Assembly: GCF_902459685.1 (NCBI RefSeq)
Contig: NZ_CABPSF010000008.1
Location: forward strand, 223,551 to 287,550
Source of the DNA: Pandoraea iniqua
Lineage (GTDB): Bacteria > Pseudomonadota > Gammaproteobacteria > Burkholderiales > Burkholderiaceae
DNA: 64,000 nucleotides
Reading direction: 5' to 3'
Shown here: positions 16,248-24,867 of the stretch, in pieces
Layout of the letters: each line of letters opens with the position of its first letter
How positions within the stretch are numbered: the first letter of the stretch is position 1
Made by a program: the position numbers and the translations under genes
The notes under the pieces: generated by a model
Seen by the model: only the letters and a program-made list of their open reading frames with translations
Told to the model about the DNA's origin: nothing
Databases searched by the model: none

Positions 16248-17435
16248 CTACCTAACCGCCCCAAAACCACGCGACCCGCTACCCGCCGTAGTTTGCCTGT
16301 AATGGCATTGCCCGTTGAGCCGGCTGCCGTCGAAACGCAGTTTTTCCGGATAACCGTCATTCGCCGATTTACACGCGATGAATTCGACTGGGTTCGTATT
16401 GTCGGGCGCGTTGACCTCGATGAACGATGACGCGCCGACAACGACATTGGCCGAAGCACTCGTGCGGTAATTCGTGCAGGCATTCGATGTGACATCGAAG
16501 CCGGTGCGTGCCGCGTTGCTGATGCTGGTGTAGCAATAGATCATCGACACTTCAAACCCGCAGCTATTGTTGATCCGCATCGAATACTTGTGACTGCGCG
16601 TCAGGCTCAGGCAGTTGTTGACCATCGGCTGCGTCTCGGTACCGTTCATCCCGCTGGTCGCATTGCCACTGGCAGCCGTGTTCGGCGCGCTGTACGCCCG
16701 CGCCGCGTTGCCACCACCGCCAGCAGTACTGTTCATGACAGACGCCGCGGCCTGAAGCTGTGCGGAATTCTTCCCGCCTGCCGCCGCCAGACCCTGCGCG
16801 ATGGCGCCCAGCACTGCCCCGAATCCCGCGCCGCTGCTCGTTTGATTCGACGCCTGAGCAGGCTCGTAGCGCAGCGCAATGCGCTTTCCATCGGTGTATC
16901 TTGCGATGGCTTCACCATTGGCGGCGGTCAGGTTTCCGTTCATGAAACTGCCATTGCTTTGATCGCCTTCAAAGCGATTGCCGTTGGCATACGTATAAAC
17001 GCCGTATCCAGTGCGCTGGCCGTCGATAAAATCACCGGAATACGTGTCGCCGCTGCTCCATGTGTAGCTGCCTTTGCCGGTACGGAGGTCGTTCTCGAAT
17101 GCCCCTTGATAACGATCGCCGCTCGCCCAGTAATACTCGCCGGTGCCCTGACGCTTGCCAGCACGCATGGTGCCGACGAAGCGTTGCGAATAGCTGCCGT
17201 CTTGAAACCAAGTCAAAGTCCCCGGGCCGTCGACATAGCCGCCTACACACGCGCCGTCCCAAGTCACGGTTTCCGTGCTCGACGCTGACGGCGTTCGGTT
17301 CCACGTCTGGCAGCCTTCCGTGGTCATTGTCCAAGTCGATGGAAGGGCTGGCGCGCGCGGCGCCGATGCGCACGCGGCGAGCGTGGTCAGGCTGCCCAGC
17401 AATATGAGTTTCGTGAAATCCAGTGCGTTTCTCAT
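16248..17435 (-). CDS. MORN-repeat lipoprotein with Cys-rich C-terminal domain
   Basis: About 395 residues, starting at an ATG preceded by GGAAGGA. The leader FTKLILLGSLTTLAACAS contains lipobox LAAC, so it is probably a lipoprotein. Four MORN-type repeats follow (YVDGPGTLTWFQDGSY, GKRQGTGEYYWASGDRYQG, RTGKGSYTWSSGDTYSG, RTGYGVYTYANGNRFEG). A low-complexity Ala/Gly/Asn/Ser region comes next. The C-terminal domain, roughly the last 115 residues, has six to seven Cys (NNCLSL, NNSCGFEVSMIYCY, SNACTNY, FIACKS, NGQCHY), probably disulfide-linked in the periplasm or on the cell surface. MORN repeats are often membrane- or protein-binding platforms. I do not recognise the C-terminal domain. It lies directly upstream of tRNA-Gly and appears monocistronic. 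Confidence 0.8.
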   Translation of the reverse strand: MRNALDFTKLILLGSLTTLAACASAPRAPALPSTWTMTTEGCQTWNRTPSASSTETVTWDGACVGGYVDGPGTLTWFQDGSYSQRFVGTMRAGKRQGTGEYYWASGDRYQGAFENDLRTGKGSYTWSSGDTYSGDFIDGQRTGYGVYTYANGNRFEGDQSNGSFMNGNLTAANGEAIARYTDGKRIALRYEPAQASNQTSSGAGFGAVLGAIAQGLAAAGGKNSAQLQAAASVMNSTAGGGGNAARAYSAPNTAASGNATSGMNGTETQPMVNNCLSLTRSHKYSMRINNSCGFEVSMIYCYTSISNAARTGFDVTSNACTNYRTSASANVVVGASSFIEVNAPDNTNPVEFIACKSANDGYPEKLRFDGSRLNGQCHYRQTTAGSGSRGFGAVR

Positions 17436-17660
17436 GGTCCTTCCCCACTTTCTAAGTGCTATTGATCCGACGCTCGTATAGATCCGAATCCAGCGGATCG
17501 TGAGGACGGAAGCGGCCAGCATGGACACCTCCATGCAGGGTTCCGCAAGCGAAGATTACTCAGTGGGAGGCACAAGCTCCATCATCCATGTTGATGATGG
17601 CCGAGCGCAGGGGGATTACCGGCGTGTGGCGCCGGTACGTGGCAAACAGTCGTGCGAGAG

Positions 17661-18728
17661 CTATGCCGCTTCCGGCTTTACCGCACGCGAGCGGCGCAAT
17701 TCGACCACCTGCACCTCGCCAGCGGCACCGGCAACGGCACGCGCGCGCAACTGCCCGCAACCGCCGTCGACGTCTTGACCGGCGCTGTCTCTCACTTTGG
17801 TCAGCACGCCGCGGCTGTGCAGATAGCGGACGATCTCGCGAATGCGCTCGCGATCGGGGCGCTGGTAGTCGTCACCTTCGAGACTATTGAACGGGATGAC
17901 GTTGAGCACGCCATATTTCCCTTTGAGCAGGCGCACGACGGCGTCGAGTTCATCGTCGCCATCGTTAATGCCTTTGAGCAGCGTCCACTGGTATTGGATC
18001 GGATACCCCGTGTCGCGGGCGTACTTTTCACCGAGTTCGACCAGCGCGTCCGGTGCGATTTTCGGCGCGCGCGGCAGCAGATGCGCGCGCAGTTCCGCCT
18101 TGGTGGTGTGCAGCGATAACGCTAACGCAGGCTTGATGCGCTGGCGCGGCAGCGCCTCGAACACGCGCGGGTCGCCCACGGTGGAGAACACGAGATTCTT
18201 ATGGCCGATATTGCCTTCGGTGCCCAGCAGGTCGATGGCTTCGAGCACGTTCTCAAGGTTGTGCGCCGGTTCGCCCATGCCCATGAAGACGACTTTCTTC
18301 ACGGCACGCAGGCGTCGCGCCAGCACGACCTGAGCCAAGATTTCCATACTCGAAATCTGGCGGATCAGACCGCTCTTGCCGGTCATGCAAAACCGGCAGC
18401 CCACAGCGCAACCGACCTGTGTGGAGACACAGAGCCCGTCACGCGGCAGCAACACGCTTTCCACCATCTGCCCGTCGGCGAGTTCCACAAGCAGGCGCGA
18501 ACCATCGTTGCCGGCATGCTCGGAACGCACGCGCGCAAGCGCGTCCAGTTCTGCGGTGATCTCGGGAAGGGCGTTACGCAGCGCCAGCGGAAGGAAGTGC
18601 TCCGAGCTTCGACGCCGCGTGCCGGTATCGAGCGCCTGACCGTTCAGCCAGACGCGCGCCACCCGGCCGCGATGGACGGGCTGAGCGCCGAGTGCGGCGA
18701 GGCGTTGGTCGAAGTCGGAGAAGCGCAT
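17661..18728 (-). CDS. RlmN/Cfr-family radical-SAM RNA methyltransferase
   Basis: A 355-residue radical-SAM enzyme of the family that methylates adenine C2 (RlmN, 23S A2503 and tRNA A37) or C8 (Cfr). All key residues are seen: a first catalytic Cys in GLCVSTQVGC, the [4Fe-4S] triad CAVGCRFC, GMGEPAHNLENV (SAM-binding GGE-like), STVG, SLHTT and a second catalytic Cys in DVDGGCGQLRARA. The loop after the cluster reads MTGKSG instead of the STAQQG usual in housekeeping RlmN, and the N-terminal RNA-binding domain is short. The housekeeping rlmN of related genomes usually lies in a different neighbourhood. I therefore read this as a second, diverged copy; its target is uncertain. Confidence 0.82.
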   Translation of the reverse strand: MRFSDFDQRLAALGAQPVHRGRVARVWLNGQALDTGTRRRSSEHFLPLALRNALPEITAELDALARVRSEHAGNDGSRLLVELADGQMVESVLLPRDGLCVSTQVGCAVGCRFCMTGKSGLIRQISSMEILAQVVLARRLRAVKKVVFMGMGEPAHNLENVLEAIDLLGTEGNIGHKNLVFSTVGDPRVFEALPRQRIKPALALSLHTTKAELRAHLLPRAPKIAPDALVELGEKYARDTGYPIQYQWTLLKGINDGDDELDAVVRLLKGKYGVLNVIPFNSLEGDDYQRPDRERIREIVRYLHSRGVLTKVRDSAGQDVDGGCGQLRARAVAGAAGEVQVVELRRSRAVKPEAA

Positions 18729-18829
18729 AGGGTGCGGATTCTACGCCACTTGCGCTCGGGCACTCAAGGCGACGGCATGACATCATGGGAAGAGCAATAT
18801 CACGCCGCGCCTTGGGTCAGGTCAACCCA

Positions 18830-21800
18830 TCACCACCGATACCGATACCCCACTTGCCCGTACACATTCCGACGGTAATCGCCGCCCATGTTGCGGGCGT
18901 ACTTCACGCTCGCATAAAGCGACGACGCGCGCCCGAGGGTTGCATCCAGACCGGCACCGATTTCATACCACGTCTTAGCGAGACTGCTGTCGAAGCTCGC
19001 GCCCCCCACGTTGGTCGCACCCGGCGACAGGAAGTCGTGCACGACGTCGGCGCTCAGGTACGGAGACGCCGACCCAACCCCTGCGACGTTCGCCAGATCC
19101 GGCGTAGCGAACTTGACACCCAGACGTCCACGCAGCGCATTCGTCGTGTTGCCCGACACCGTCGACAAGCTGTCGCTGAAGCCGTTCAGATGCAGGTATT
19201 GATACGCCAACTGCGCCTGCGGCTCGACGGTGAAGCCCGAGCCGAGAATGGCGAAGCGGTGGCCGATCTCGCCAGAAAGCGCAGCCCCGAAGCCATTTTG
19301 CGTGGCCCCAATACCCGTCACATCGCTGTACTTATTGCGATAGTGCGTGATCTGCGTCGTCACGTCGGCATAAGCGCCCTGCGGCAGAATTCTCGTCCAG
19401 TAGGCACCCACCGACTGCGCCTGCATCGTGACCGAACCGGTCGCCGCCGAGAGCGTCGGGTCGAGCGTGCGTGCGCTGTCGGAGAACGACGCCGAGGCCG
19501 TTCCGAACGTGGCCGTCACCCCCGCCAGCGTGCTGCCGCCCCAGCCCGAAGCGTCGGTGTTCAAACGCCACTCGCGCCCGAACTGAGCCGCGAACATGCG
19601 CTCATCCGCATCGAAGCGCCCAGACATATTGGCGTCCATCGACTTGCCGTACACGCGGCCCCACACGCCATTGGACGTATCGTCACCCGCCGTGCCGGTG
19701 GTGCGCGCGTTGCCCATGCGCTCCTGCAAGCGGCCCAGCATGGTGAAACCGAAATCGGTGTTCAACTGCGGCGTCATGGCGTAAGCAACCGTTGCCGCGC
19801 GGTAAGCGGTCTGGCCCGAGGCGTACGACGTCGACAAGAACCAGCTCGGGTCGCCGCCCGCCGGACCGATCTTGCGAAGCAGGTACTGATACGCACCTGC
19901 CTGAATCGGCGAATCAAGCTTGAATGCGCCGTCGGAGGCCGTCCCGTTGACCTGCACGAGCTGGATGCCGCTGCCCGAGGTCGGCGTGCCGGTGCCCGAG
20001 ACCTTCAGCTTGAGCAGCGTGGTGCCGCTCGCATTGCCGTTGATGACGAGCTTGTCCGACGCCGCCGTGCCGTCGGCGGCGATGGTGGCCCCCATCAGAG
20101 CCGTCGCGTTGTTGCCGACGTAGTCGCCTGCGATCGTGAACGTGCCGAGATTGCCCGCCGTGGCCCCCGGCGATGCGCTGCCGACCGCGAGAATACCGGC
20201 GTTCGTCACGCTGCCCAGCGTGCCGCCGTAACCAGCCAGCGTCGCACCGGCAGCTACCGTCGTCAGGCCGCTCCCCAGTGTCGCGTTGCGGTGCGAGGCG
20301 TCACCAACGATGACGGTGGCACCGCTGGCAATCGCCGTCGCGCCGGCGTACGTGCTCGCCCCGTTGAGAGCGATCGTGCCCGCGCCGAGCGCCACTGCCG
20401 AGAAGTTCGAGATCGCGCCGTTGTAGCTGAACGCGTTGCCGCTGCCCGGCGTGATGGTCAATGTGCTGGTGCCCGTGCCGCCAGACACGTCGCCGTTCAC
20501 CACTGCCGCGCCGCCCAGAATCTGGAGGCTGCTGTTGCCGCTCCCCAGATCCACGGCCTTGCCGCTTTGGTCGGCCGTGATCGTGCCGTAGTTGATCACC
20601 GTGGCGTCGTTGGCACCGGTATTGACCGCAGCCGCCGTCGCCCCGCCGCCTTCAAGGACACCGCCCGCCTGATTGATGATCGTCACCGTCATGGCGTTGC
20701 GGCTGCCGGTCACGGCAATCGCCGAGTCGCTTTGCCCGCGAATGAGGCCGCTGTTGACGATGGTCGAATTGACGTAGATGCCTTGCGGCGCGATGGCCAG
20801 CCCCGTGGCCGGGTCCTTGTCCACGCCGGCGAGCGTAATGCCGCGACCGATGCCGCCGGGCGTGTTCTCGCCGACGATGGTGCCGCTGTTGACGATCGTG
20901 CCGCCACCGACCGTGACGCCCTCGCTTACGTCGTTGAACGCGCGTGCGCCGCGAATCGTGCCCGAATTGGTGATGTTGACGATACCGTCGACGTCCACGC
21001 CATCGCCGTCGCCCGTCACGCCATTGCCGATGATCGTGCCGCTGTTGTTGATCGTGACGACCTCCTTGGCGTTGAACCCGTCGATGTTGATGCCCGAGCC
21101 GTTCATGCCCTGAATCGTGCCACCGGCGTTGTTCGTGACGGAGAGCTTGAAGGTCCCGTCCGTGGTCGTGTCGACGCCGCCGGTGATGCCGTGGCGCGCG
21201 CCCTGAATCAAACCGGTGCCCGCGTTGACGACCGTGATGCCGCTGTTGGACTGGGCATCGATACCGTCGCTGCTGCTCGTGCTGCCGGGGTTGTTGGTCG
21301 AGCGGATGATGCCCGCGTTGTTGACCACGCCGTTGACGCCGGGCCGCACGGCATCGGCTTCGTTCGCCTGAATGACGCCGCCGGCGAAGTTGTTGAGGAC
21401 GTTGGTGCCGGTGGTGATCGCGTTGAAGTCGATCGCCTGACTGCCGCCGGCGGAGTTGTTGGTCGAGGTCAGCGTGCCGTAGTTGTTGAACACGATGTTG
21501 CTGTTCGACTTGTTCATCTGGATCACGTCGGCGTCGAACGTGGTGATGCTGGCCCCGACCCCGTTAGTGACCGTCAGGGTCAGGCCCCCGGTGTTATCGC
21601 GGATCGCCCGGCCGGTGCCCGTCATGTTGATCGAGCCGTTGTTGACGATGGTGGCGTTGCCGGTCGCGGTAATGCCGACGGTGCTGCCGCCCACCGACAG
21701 GGTGCCGCCGCTGGCGATGGTGCCGGATTGCCCGCTGGAGAGCGTCTGGGCCGTGTTGGACGTCTGCCCGTTGTTGATGACGAAGTTGGCGGCGAAGGCG

Positions 21801-21853
21801 TGCTGCTCGGCGAAAAGCGCGATGACGCCTGCCAGAATGGCAATTGGTTTCAT
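18830..21853 (-). CDS. Classical (type Va) autotransporter
   Basis: A 1007-residue outer-membrane protein. A signal peptide (MKPIAILAGVIALFAEQHAFA) is followed by a passenger built from beta-helix-like repeats rich in NSGTI/NNGTI units (about 25-480). Next comes an autochaperone-like stretch (NGASTYAGATAIASGATVIV, AGYGGTLGSVTNAGIL) and a C-terminal beta-barrel from about 725 to the terminal aromatic residue of GYRYRW. The barrel carries the typical GVWGRVYGKS, YADVTTQITHYRN and WYEIGAGLDATLG strands. The passenger has no recognised protease or esterase motif, so adhesion or aggregation is the likeliest role. It is transcribed divergently from a diguanylate cyclase, with about 200 bp between them. 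Confidence 0.92.
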   Translation of the reverse strand: MKPIAILAGVIALFAEQHAFAANFVINNGQTSNTAQTLSSGQSGTIASGGTLSVGGSTVGITATGNATIVNNGSINMTGTGRAIRDNTGGLTLTVTNGVGASITTFDADVIQMNKSNSNIVFNNYGTLTSTNNSAGGSQAIDFNAITTGTNVLNNFAGGVIQANEADAVRPGVNGVVNNAGIIRSTNNPGSTSSSDGIDAQSNSGITVVNAGTGLIQGARHGITGGVDTTTDGTFKLSVTNNAGGTIQGMNGSGINIDGFNAKEVVTINNSGTIIGNGVTGDGDGVDVDGIVNITNSGTIRGARAFNDVSEGVTVGGGTIVNSGTIVGENTPGGIGRGITLAGVDKDPATGLAIAPQGIYVNSTIVNSGLIRGQSDSAIAVTGSRNAMTVTIINQAGGVLEGGGATAAAVNTGANDATVINYGTITADQSGKAVDLGSGNSSLQILGGAAVVNGDVSGGTGTSTLTITPGSGNAFSYNGAISNFSAVALGAGTIALNGASTYAGATAIASGATVIVGDASHRNATLGSGLTTVAAGATLAGYGGTLGSVTNAGILAVGSASPGATAGNLGTFTIAGDYVGNNATALMGATIAADGTAASDKLVINGNASGTTLLKLKVSGTGTPTSGSGIQLVQVNGTASDGAFKLDSPIQAGAYQYLLRKIGPAGGDPSWFLSTSYASGQTAYRAATVAYAMTPQLNTDFGFTMLGRLQERMGNARTTGTAGDDTSNGVWGRVYGKSMDANMSGRFDADERMFAAQFGREWRLNTDASGWGGSTLAGVTATFGTASASFSDSARTLDPTLSAATGSVTMQAQSVGAYWTRILPQGAYADVTTQITHYRNKYSDVTGIGATQNGFGAALSGEIGHRFAILGSGFTVEPQAQLAYQYLHLNGFSDSLSTVSGNTTNALRGRLGVKFATPDLANVAGVGSASPYLSADVVHDFLSPGATNVGGASFDSSLAKTWYEIGAGLDATLGRASSLYASVKYARNMGGDYRRNVYGQVGYRYRW

Positions 21854-22050
21854 AAACCCCGATGTCCTCTTTGGAACTTGTTCGAAGTCGCAAAGTATTC
21901 GTCGGTGTCATGACGAATTGATGAAATGCAATGAAAGGATGGGCCAAAGTGCAATAATCCCGGCTGCGGATATCGTCGTGAGTGCAAATCTCAGGAATCT
22001 CAAGAACCTCAGGATCAGATCGGCACGCGGCATTTGCTTGGGAATCCGGC

Positions 22051-23226
22051 ATGTCAGATATGAAGCTAACCACCGTCCAAACCCTGACGCTTGCCAGTCC
22101 GGGCATCGCCGTACTCTTTGCCTTGAGCTTTCTGGCGATGTCGCGCTTTCACCAGGCGGCGCGCTATCTCAAATTGCTCGCCGCGTCGTTTCTACTGTTT
22201 GCCCTCGCGGCGTCGGGACAGATTCTCGGCATCCCGGCCGACGCCGGCGGGAACGCAGTTATCTCGGGGGCGCTGTATGTCGGTTGCGTGATCCTGCTCG
22301 CGGAGGGCGTGCTGCGGCGCACGAACCTCACGCTGGGCAGGGTGATTCCGCCCGTCGCGCTGATCGGCATCGTGGGCGGGCTGGCATACCTCTACTACGG
22401 CGACCGGAACCTAGTCGCGCGGGTCTACTTGCTTAACTTCGGGTGTGCCGCCGTGTTGCTGGCCGCCGCAATGCGGATGACTTCGCTACTGCGCAGCAAG
22501 CCGACGGATCGCGTGGTGTTCTGGGCGTTCCTCGCTTTTGCACTGAGTTTCTTCCCGCGGACTTGGCTGACGCTAGGGCAAGTGCGCCGTAGCATGAGCA
22601 CGCATGCCTTCGGGACCTCCAGCTTCTGGATCGCCCTGCAGATGTGGCTGGTGCTGTCGGGCGTCGCGCTCGCCGTCATCCTGATCTTTGCCGCAACGGC
22701 CGACAAGATCGACGATTTGCGACGCGAGCGCAACGAAGACCATCTCACCGGACTGCTCAACCGCAGAGGCTTCGACGAGTCCTCGAAGCTCCGCGGGCGC
22801 CGTGTGTCCGATACCCCGTCAAGCCTGATCGCGTGCGACGTCGATCACTTCAAGCGAATCAACGACACCTTCGGACACACCGCGGGCGACGCGGTACTGC
22901 GACATGTCGCCCGATTGTTGCGCAGCGTCTTGCGTTCGGGCGATGAGGCGGGAAGAGTGGGCGGGGAAGAGTTTCTGGTGCTATTGCCCGGCACCGGCAG
23001 TGTGGACGCATGTGAAATCGCGCAGCGCATGCGCGAGACGATCGCGACGGCGCACTTTCCCGGGTTGCCCGCCGACTATCGGGTCACGGCAAGCTTTGGC
23101 GTGGCGACGAGGCAACCCGGCGAGTCCATGGAAGCGTTGATGATGCGTGTCGACCGCTTGCTGTACGACGCGAAAGACGCGGGGCGCAACCGCGTCGCGA
23201 TTGACGGCCCCCGGCAAGCGGCCTAA
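22051..23226 (+). CDS. Membrane-anchored diguanylate cyclase (GGDEF)
   Basis: About 391 residues. Six or seven hydrophobic helices occupy residues 1-205 as a membrane sensor with no recognised ligand motif. A short coiled linker (DKIDDLRRERNEDHLTGLLNR) leads into a complete GGDEF domain: SLIACDVDHFKRINDTFGH, then AGRVGGEEFLVLLPG with an active GGEEF signature. An RSGD inhibitory I-site lies exactly five residues before it. It should synthesise cyclic di-GMP and be product-inhibited. The start at 22051 follows GGGAAT. It is divergent from the autotransporter, and its stop overlaps that of the convergent acyl-CoA ligase by 4 bp. Control of the adhesin by c-di-GMP would be logical but is only inferred. 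Confidence 0.92.
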   Translation: MSDMKLTTVQTLTLASPGIAVLFALSFLAMSRFHQAARYLKLLAASFLLFALAASGQILGIPADAGGNAVISGALYVGCVILLAEGVLRRTNLTLGRVIPPVALIGIVGGLAYLYYGDRNLVARVYLLNFGCAAVLLAAAMRMTSLLRSKPTDRVVFWAFLAFALSFFPRTWLTLGQVRRSMSTHAFGTSSFWIALQMWLVLSGVALAVILIFAATADKIDDLRRERNEDHLTGLLNRRGFDESSKLRGRRVSDTPSSLIACDVDHFKRINDTFGHTAGDAVLRHVARLLRSVLRSGDEAGRVGGEEFLVLLPGTGSVDACEIAQRMRETIATAHFPGLPADYRVTASFGVATRQPGESMEALMMRVDRLLYDAKDAGRNRVAIDGPRQAA

Positions 23227-24752
23227 CCGGCGCTCGCCCGCAACGCCGTCTTCAACACTTTGCCGTAGTGATTCTTGGGCAGCGCATCCACCGACACATA
23301 ACGTTTCGGGCGTTTGAATCGGGCGATGTGTGCCAGACAATGGGCATCCAGCGCGGCGGTATCGAGCGGGGTGCCGGCGCGGCTCACCACGTACGCCACG
23401 ATCACTTCGCCCCATTCCGGATCGGGCTCGCCAATGACGGCTACCTCGGCCACGTTATCCGCCCGCAACAGCACTTCCTCGACTTCACGCGGATAGATGT
23501 TCGTACCGCCGGAAATGATGACGTCTTTCGAGCGGTCTTTCAGCGTGAGAAAGCCGTCGTCGTCGAGCACGCCGATGTCGCCCGTCCACAGCCAGCCGTT
23601 ACGAAGCGTCTTTGCGGTCGCTTCTGGATTTTTCCAATACCCCTGCATCACAACATCGCCGCGCACCACGACCTCACCGGGCGTGCCCGGGGCCACGGGC
23701 ACTCCGTCGTCATCCACCACTTCGACTTCCACCATCGCGTGTGCGTGGCCGACCGACGCCAGCCGCTGTGCCCACGCGGGGTGCTCACTCGCGGCAATGC
23801 AATCGCGCGGCAACACCGTGATCGTCATCGGCGACTCGCCCTGACCGTAGATCTGGACGAAGCGTGAACCCATCACGGCAAGCGCTTGTTCGATATCGGC
23901 CGTGTACATCGGCCCGCCGCCGTACACGATCGTTTTGAAGCCATCGGACGGCGCGCCGGAGGCCTGTGCGTGCCGTACCAATCGATTGACCATCGTCGGC
24001 GCCGCGAAGCAGGAGATACCGCCGAGTGACGCCGCCAGCGCGAACATTTCCTCGGCATCGAAACCACCCGAAGCGGGGAAAACGTGTCCCGCGGCTTGCA
24101 TCATGAAGACGACGCTGTACAGCCCGGCGCCATGCGACATCGGGGCCGCGTAGAGCGTGCGGTCGTCGCGCCCGATCGCATCCACATCGACGAGGTAACA
24201 CGCAGCAAGCGACCACAGATTGCGATGCGACAGCATCACGCCCTTGGGGCGCCCGGTGGTTCCGGAGGTGTAGAAGATCCATGCCAGATCCCCATTCTCG
24301 CGGGAGACAACTGCACCGGTTTGGAATGCCGGTGCGCCAGCGCCTTTCACCCAATCGTCGATGCGCGCATCCTCCGGTGCGATGCGAATCGCCGGGACTT
24401 CCAGAAACTCGGCAATGGCGTCGAGATCCTCCGCTTCCGCCAGAATCACCTCCGCCTGCGCATCGTTGACGATGAACGCAGCTTCGCGCGGATGCAGCTT
24501 CGCGTTGATCGGCACGGCGACCAGACCCGCCCACCAGATCGCATAGAGCCATTCGAGATACTCCGGTCGATTGCGCATCCAGAGCGCGACGCGAGCGCCT
24601 TCCGCCAGACCGAGCGAGCGCAGGCCGCCGGCAATGCCGGCACAACGCCGGGACAGCGTGGCGTAGTCGAACTGCGGCGAATCACCGAGATAGGTGGCAA
24701 TGTGCGAGGGGTGCCGCGCAGCAGCGCGGGCAAGCGTATTGGCAATGTTCAT
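23223..24752 (-). CDS. AMP-dependent acyl-CoA synthetase
   Basis: A 509-residue ANL-superfamily ligase converting a carboxylic acid, ATP and CoA to an acyl-CoA through an acyl-adenylate. Motifs in order: WIFYTSGTTGRPKGVMLSH (P-loop), a middle YGGGPM, YGQGESPMT (adenylate site), WLWTGDIGVLDDDGF and LKDRSKDVIISGGTNIYPREVEE (hinge). The C-terminal catalytic Lys lies in LPKNHYGKVLKT. The frame extends 56 codons upstream of the chosen ATG, but those residues are Arg-rich and outside the fold. It is the last gene of a minus-strand run (aldolase, MFS, ligase) under a shared TetR-type operator. The acid substrate cannot be specified; aromatic or medium-chain acids are plausible. Confidence 0.9.
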   Translation of the reverse strand: MNIANTLARAAARHPSHIATYLGDSPQFDYATLSRRCAGIAGGLRSLGLAEGARVALWMRNRPEYLEWLYAIWWAGLVAVPINAKLHPREAAFIVNDAQAEVILAEAEDLDAIAEFLEVPAIRIAPEDARIDDWVKGAGAPAFQTGAVVSRENGDLAWIFYTSGTTGRPKGVMLSHRNLWSLAACYLVDVDAIGRDDRTLYAAPMSHGAGLYSVVFMMQAAGHVFPASGGFDAEEMFALAASLGGISCFAAPTMVNRLVRHAQASGAPSDGFKTIVYGGGPMYTADIEQALAVMGSRFVQIYGQGESPMTITVLPRDCIAASEHPAWAQRLASVGHAHAMVEVEVVDDDGVPVAPGTPGEVVVRGDVVMQGYWKNPEATAKTLRNGWLWTGDIGVLDDDGFLTLKDRSKDVIISGGTNIYPREVEEVLLRADNVAEVAVIGEPDPEWGEVIVAYVVSRAGTPLDTAALDAHCLAHIARFKRPKRYVSVDALPKNHYGKVLKTALRASAG

Positions 24753-24867
24753 GACAGGAAGCGATCGCGCATCACCCGATGAACGGGCGATGCGGGAACA
24801 GAAGAAGGTAAGGAAGAAGGTGAGGAATCGATAAAGCCGCGCGCGACTCGTGTCGCGCGTCGTCAAA

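Noticed and set aside
18785..21913. A 1042-codon open frame on the plus strand
   Set aside because: It lies opposite the autotransporter, is Arg/Ala/Val/His-rich with no domain, and arises because high-GC reverse codons avoid stops. The minus-strand gene has a signal peptide and beta-barrel.
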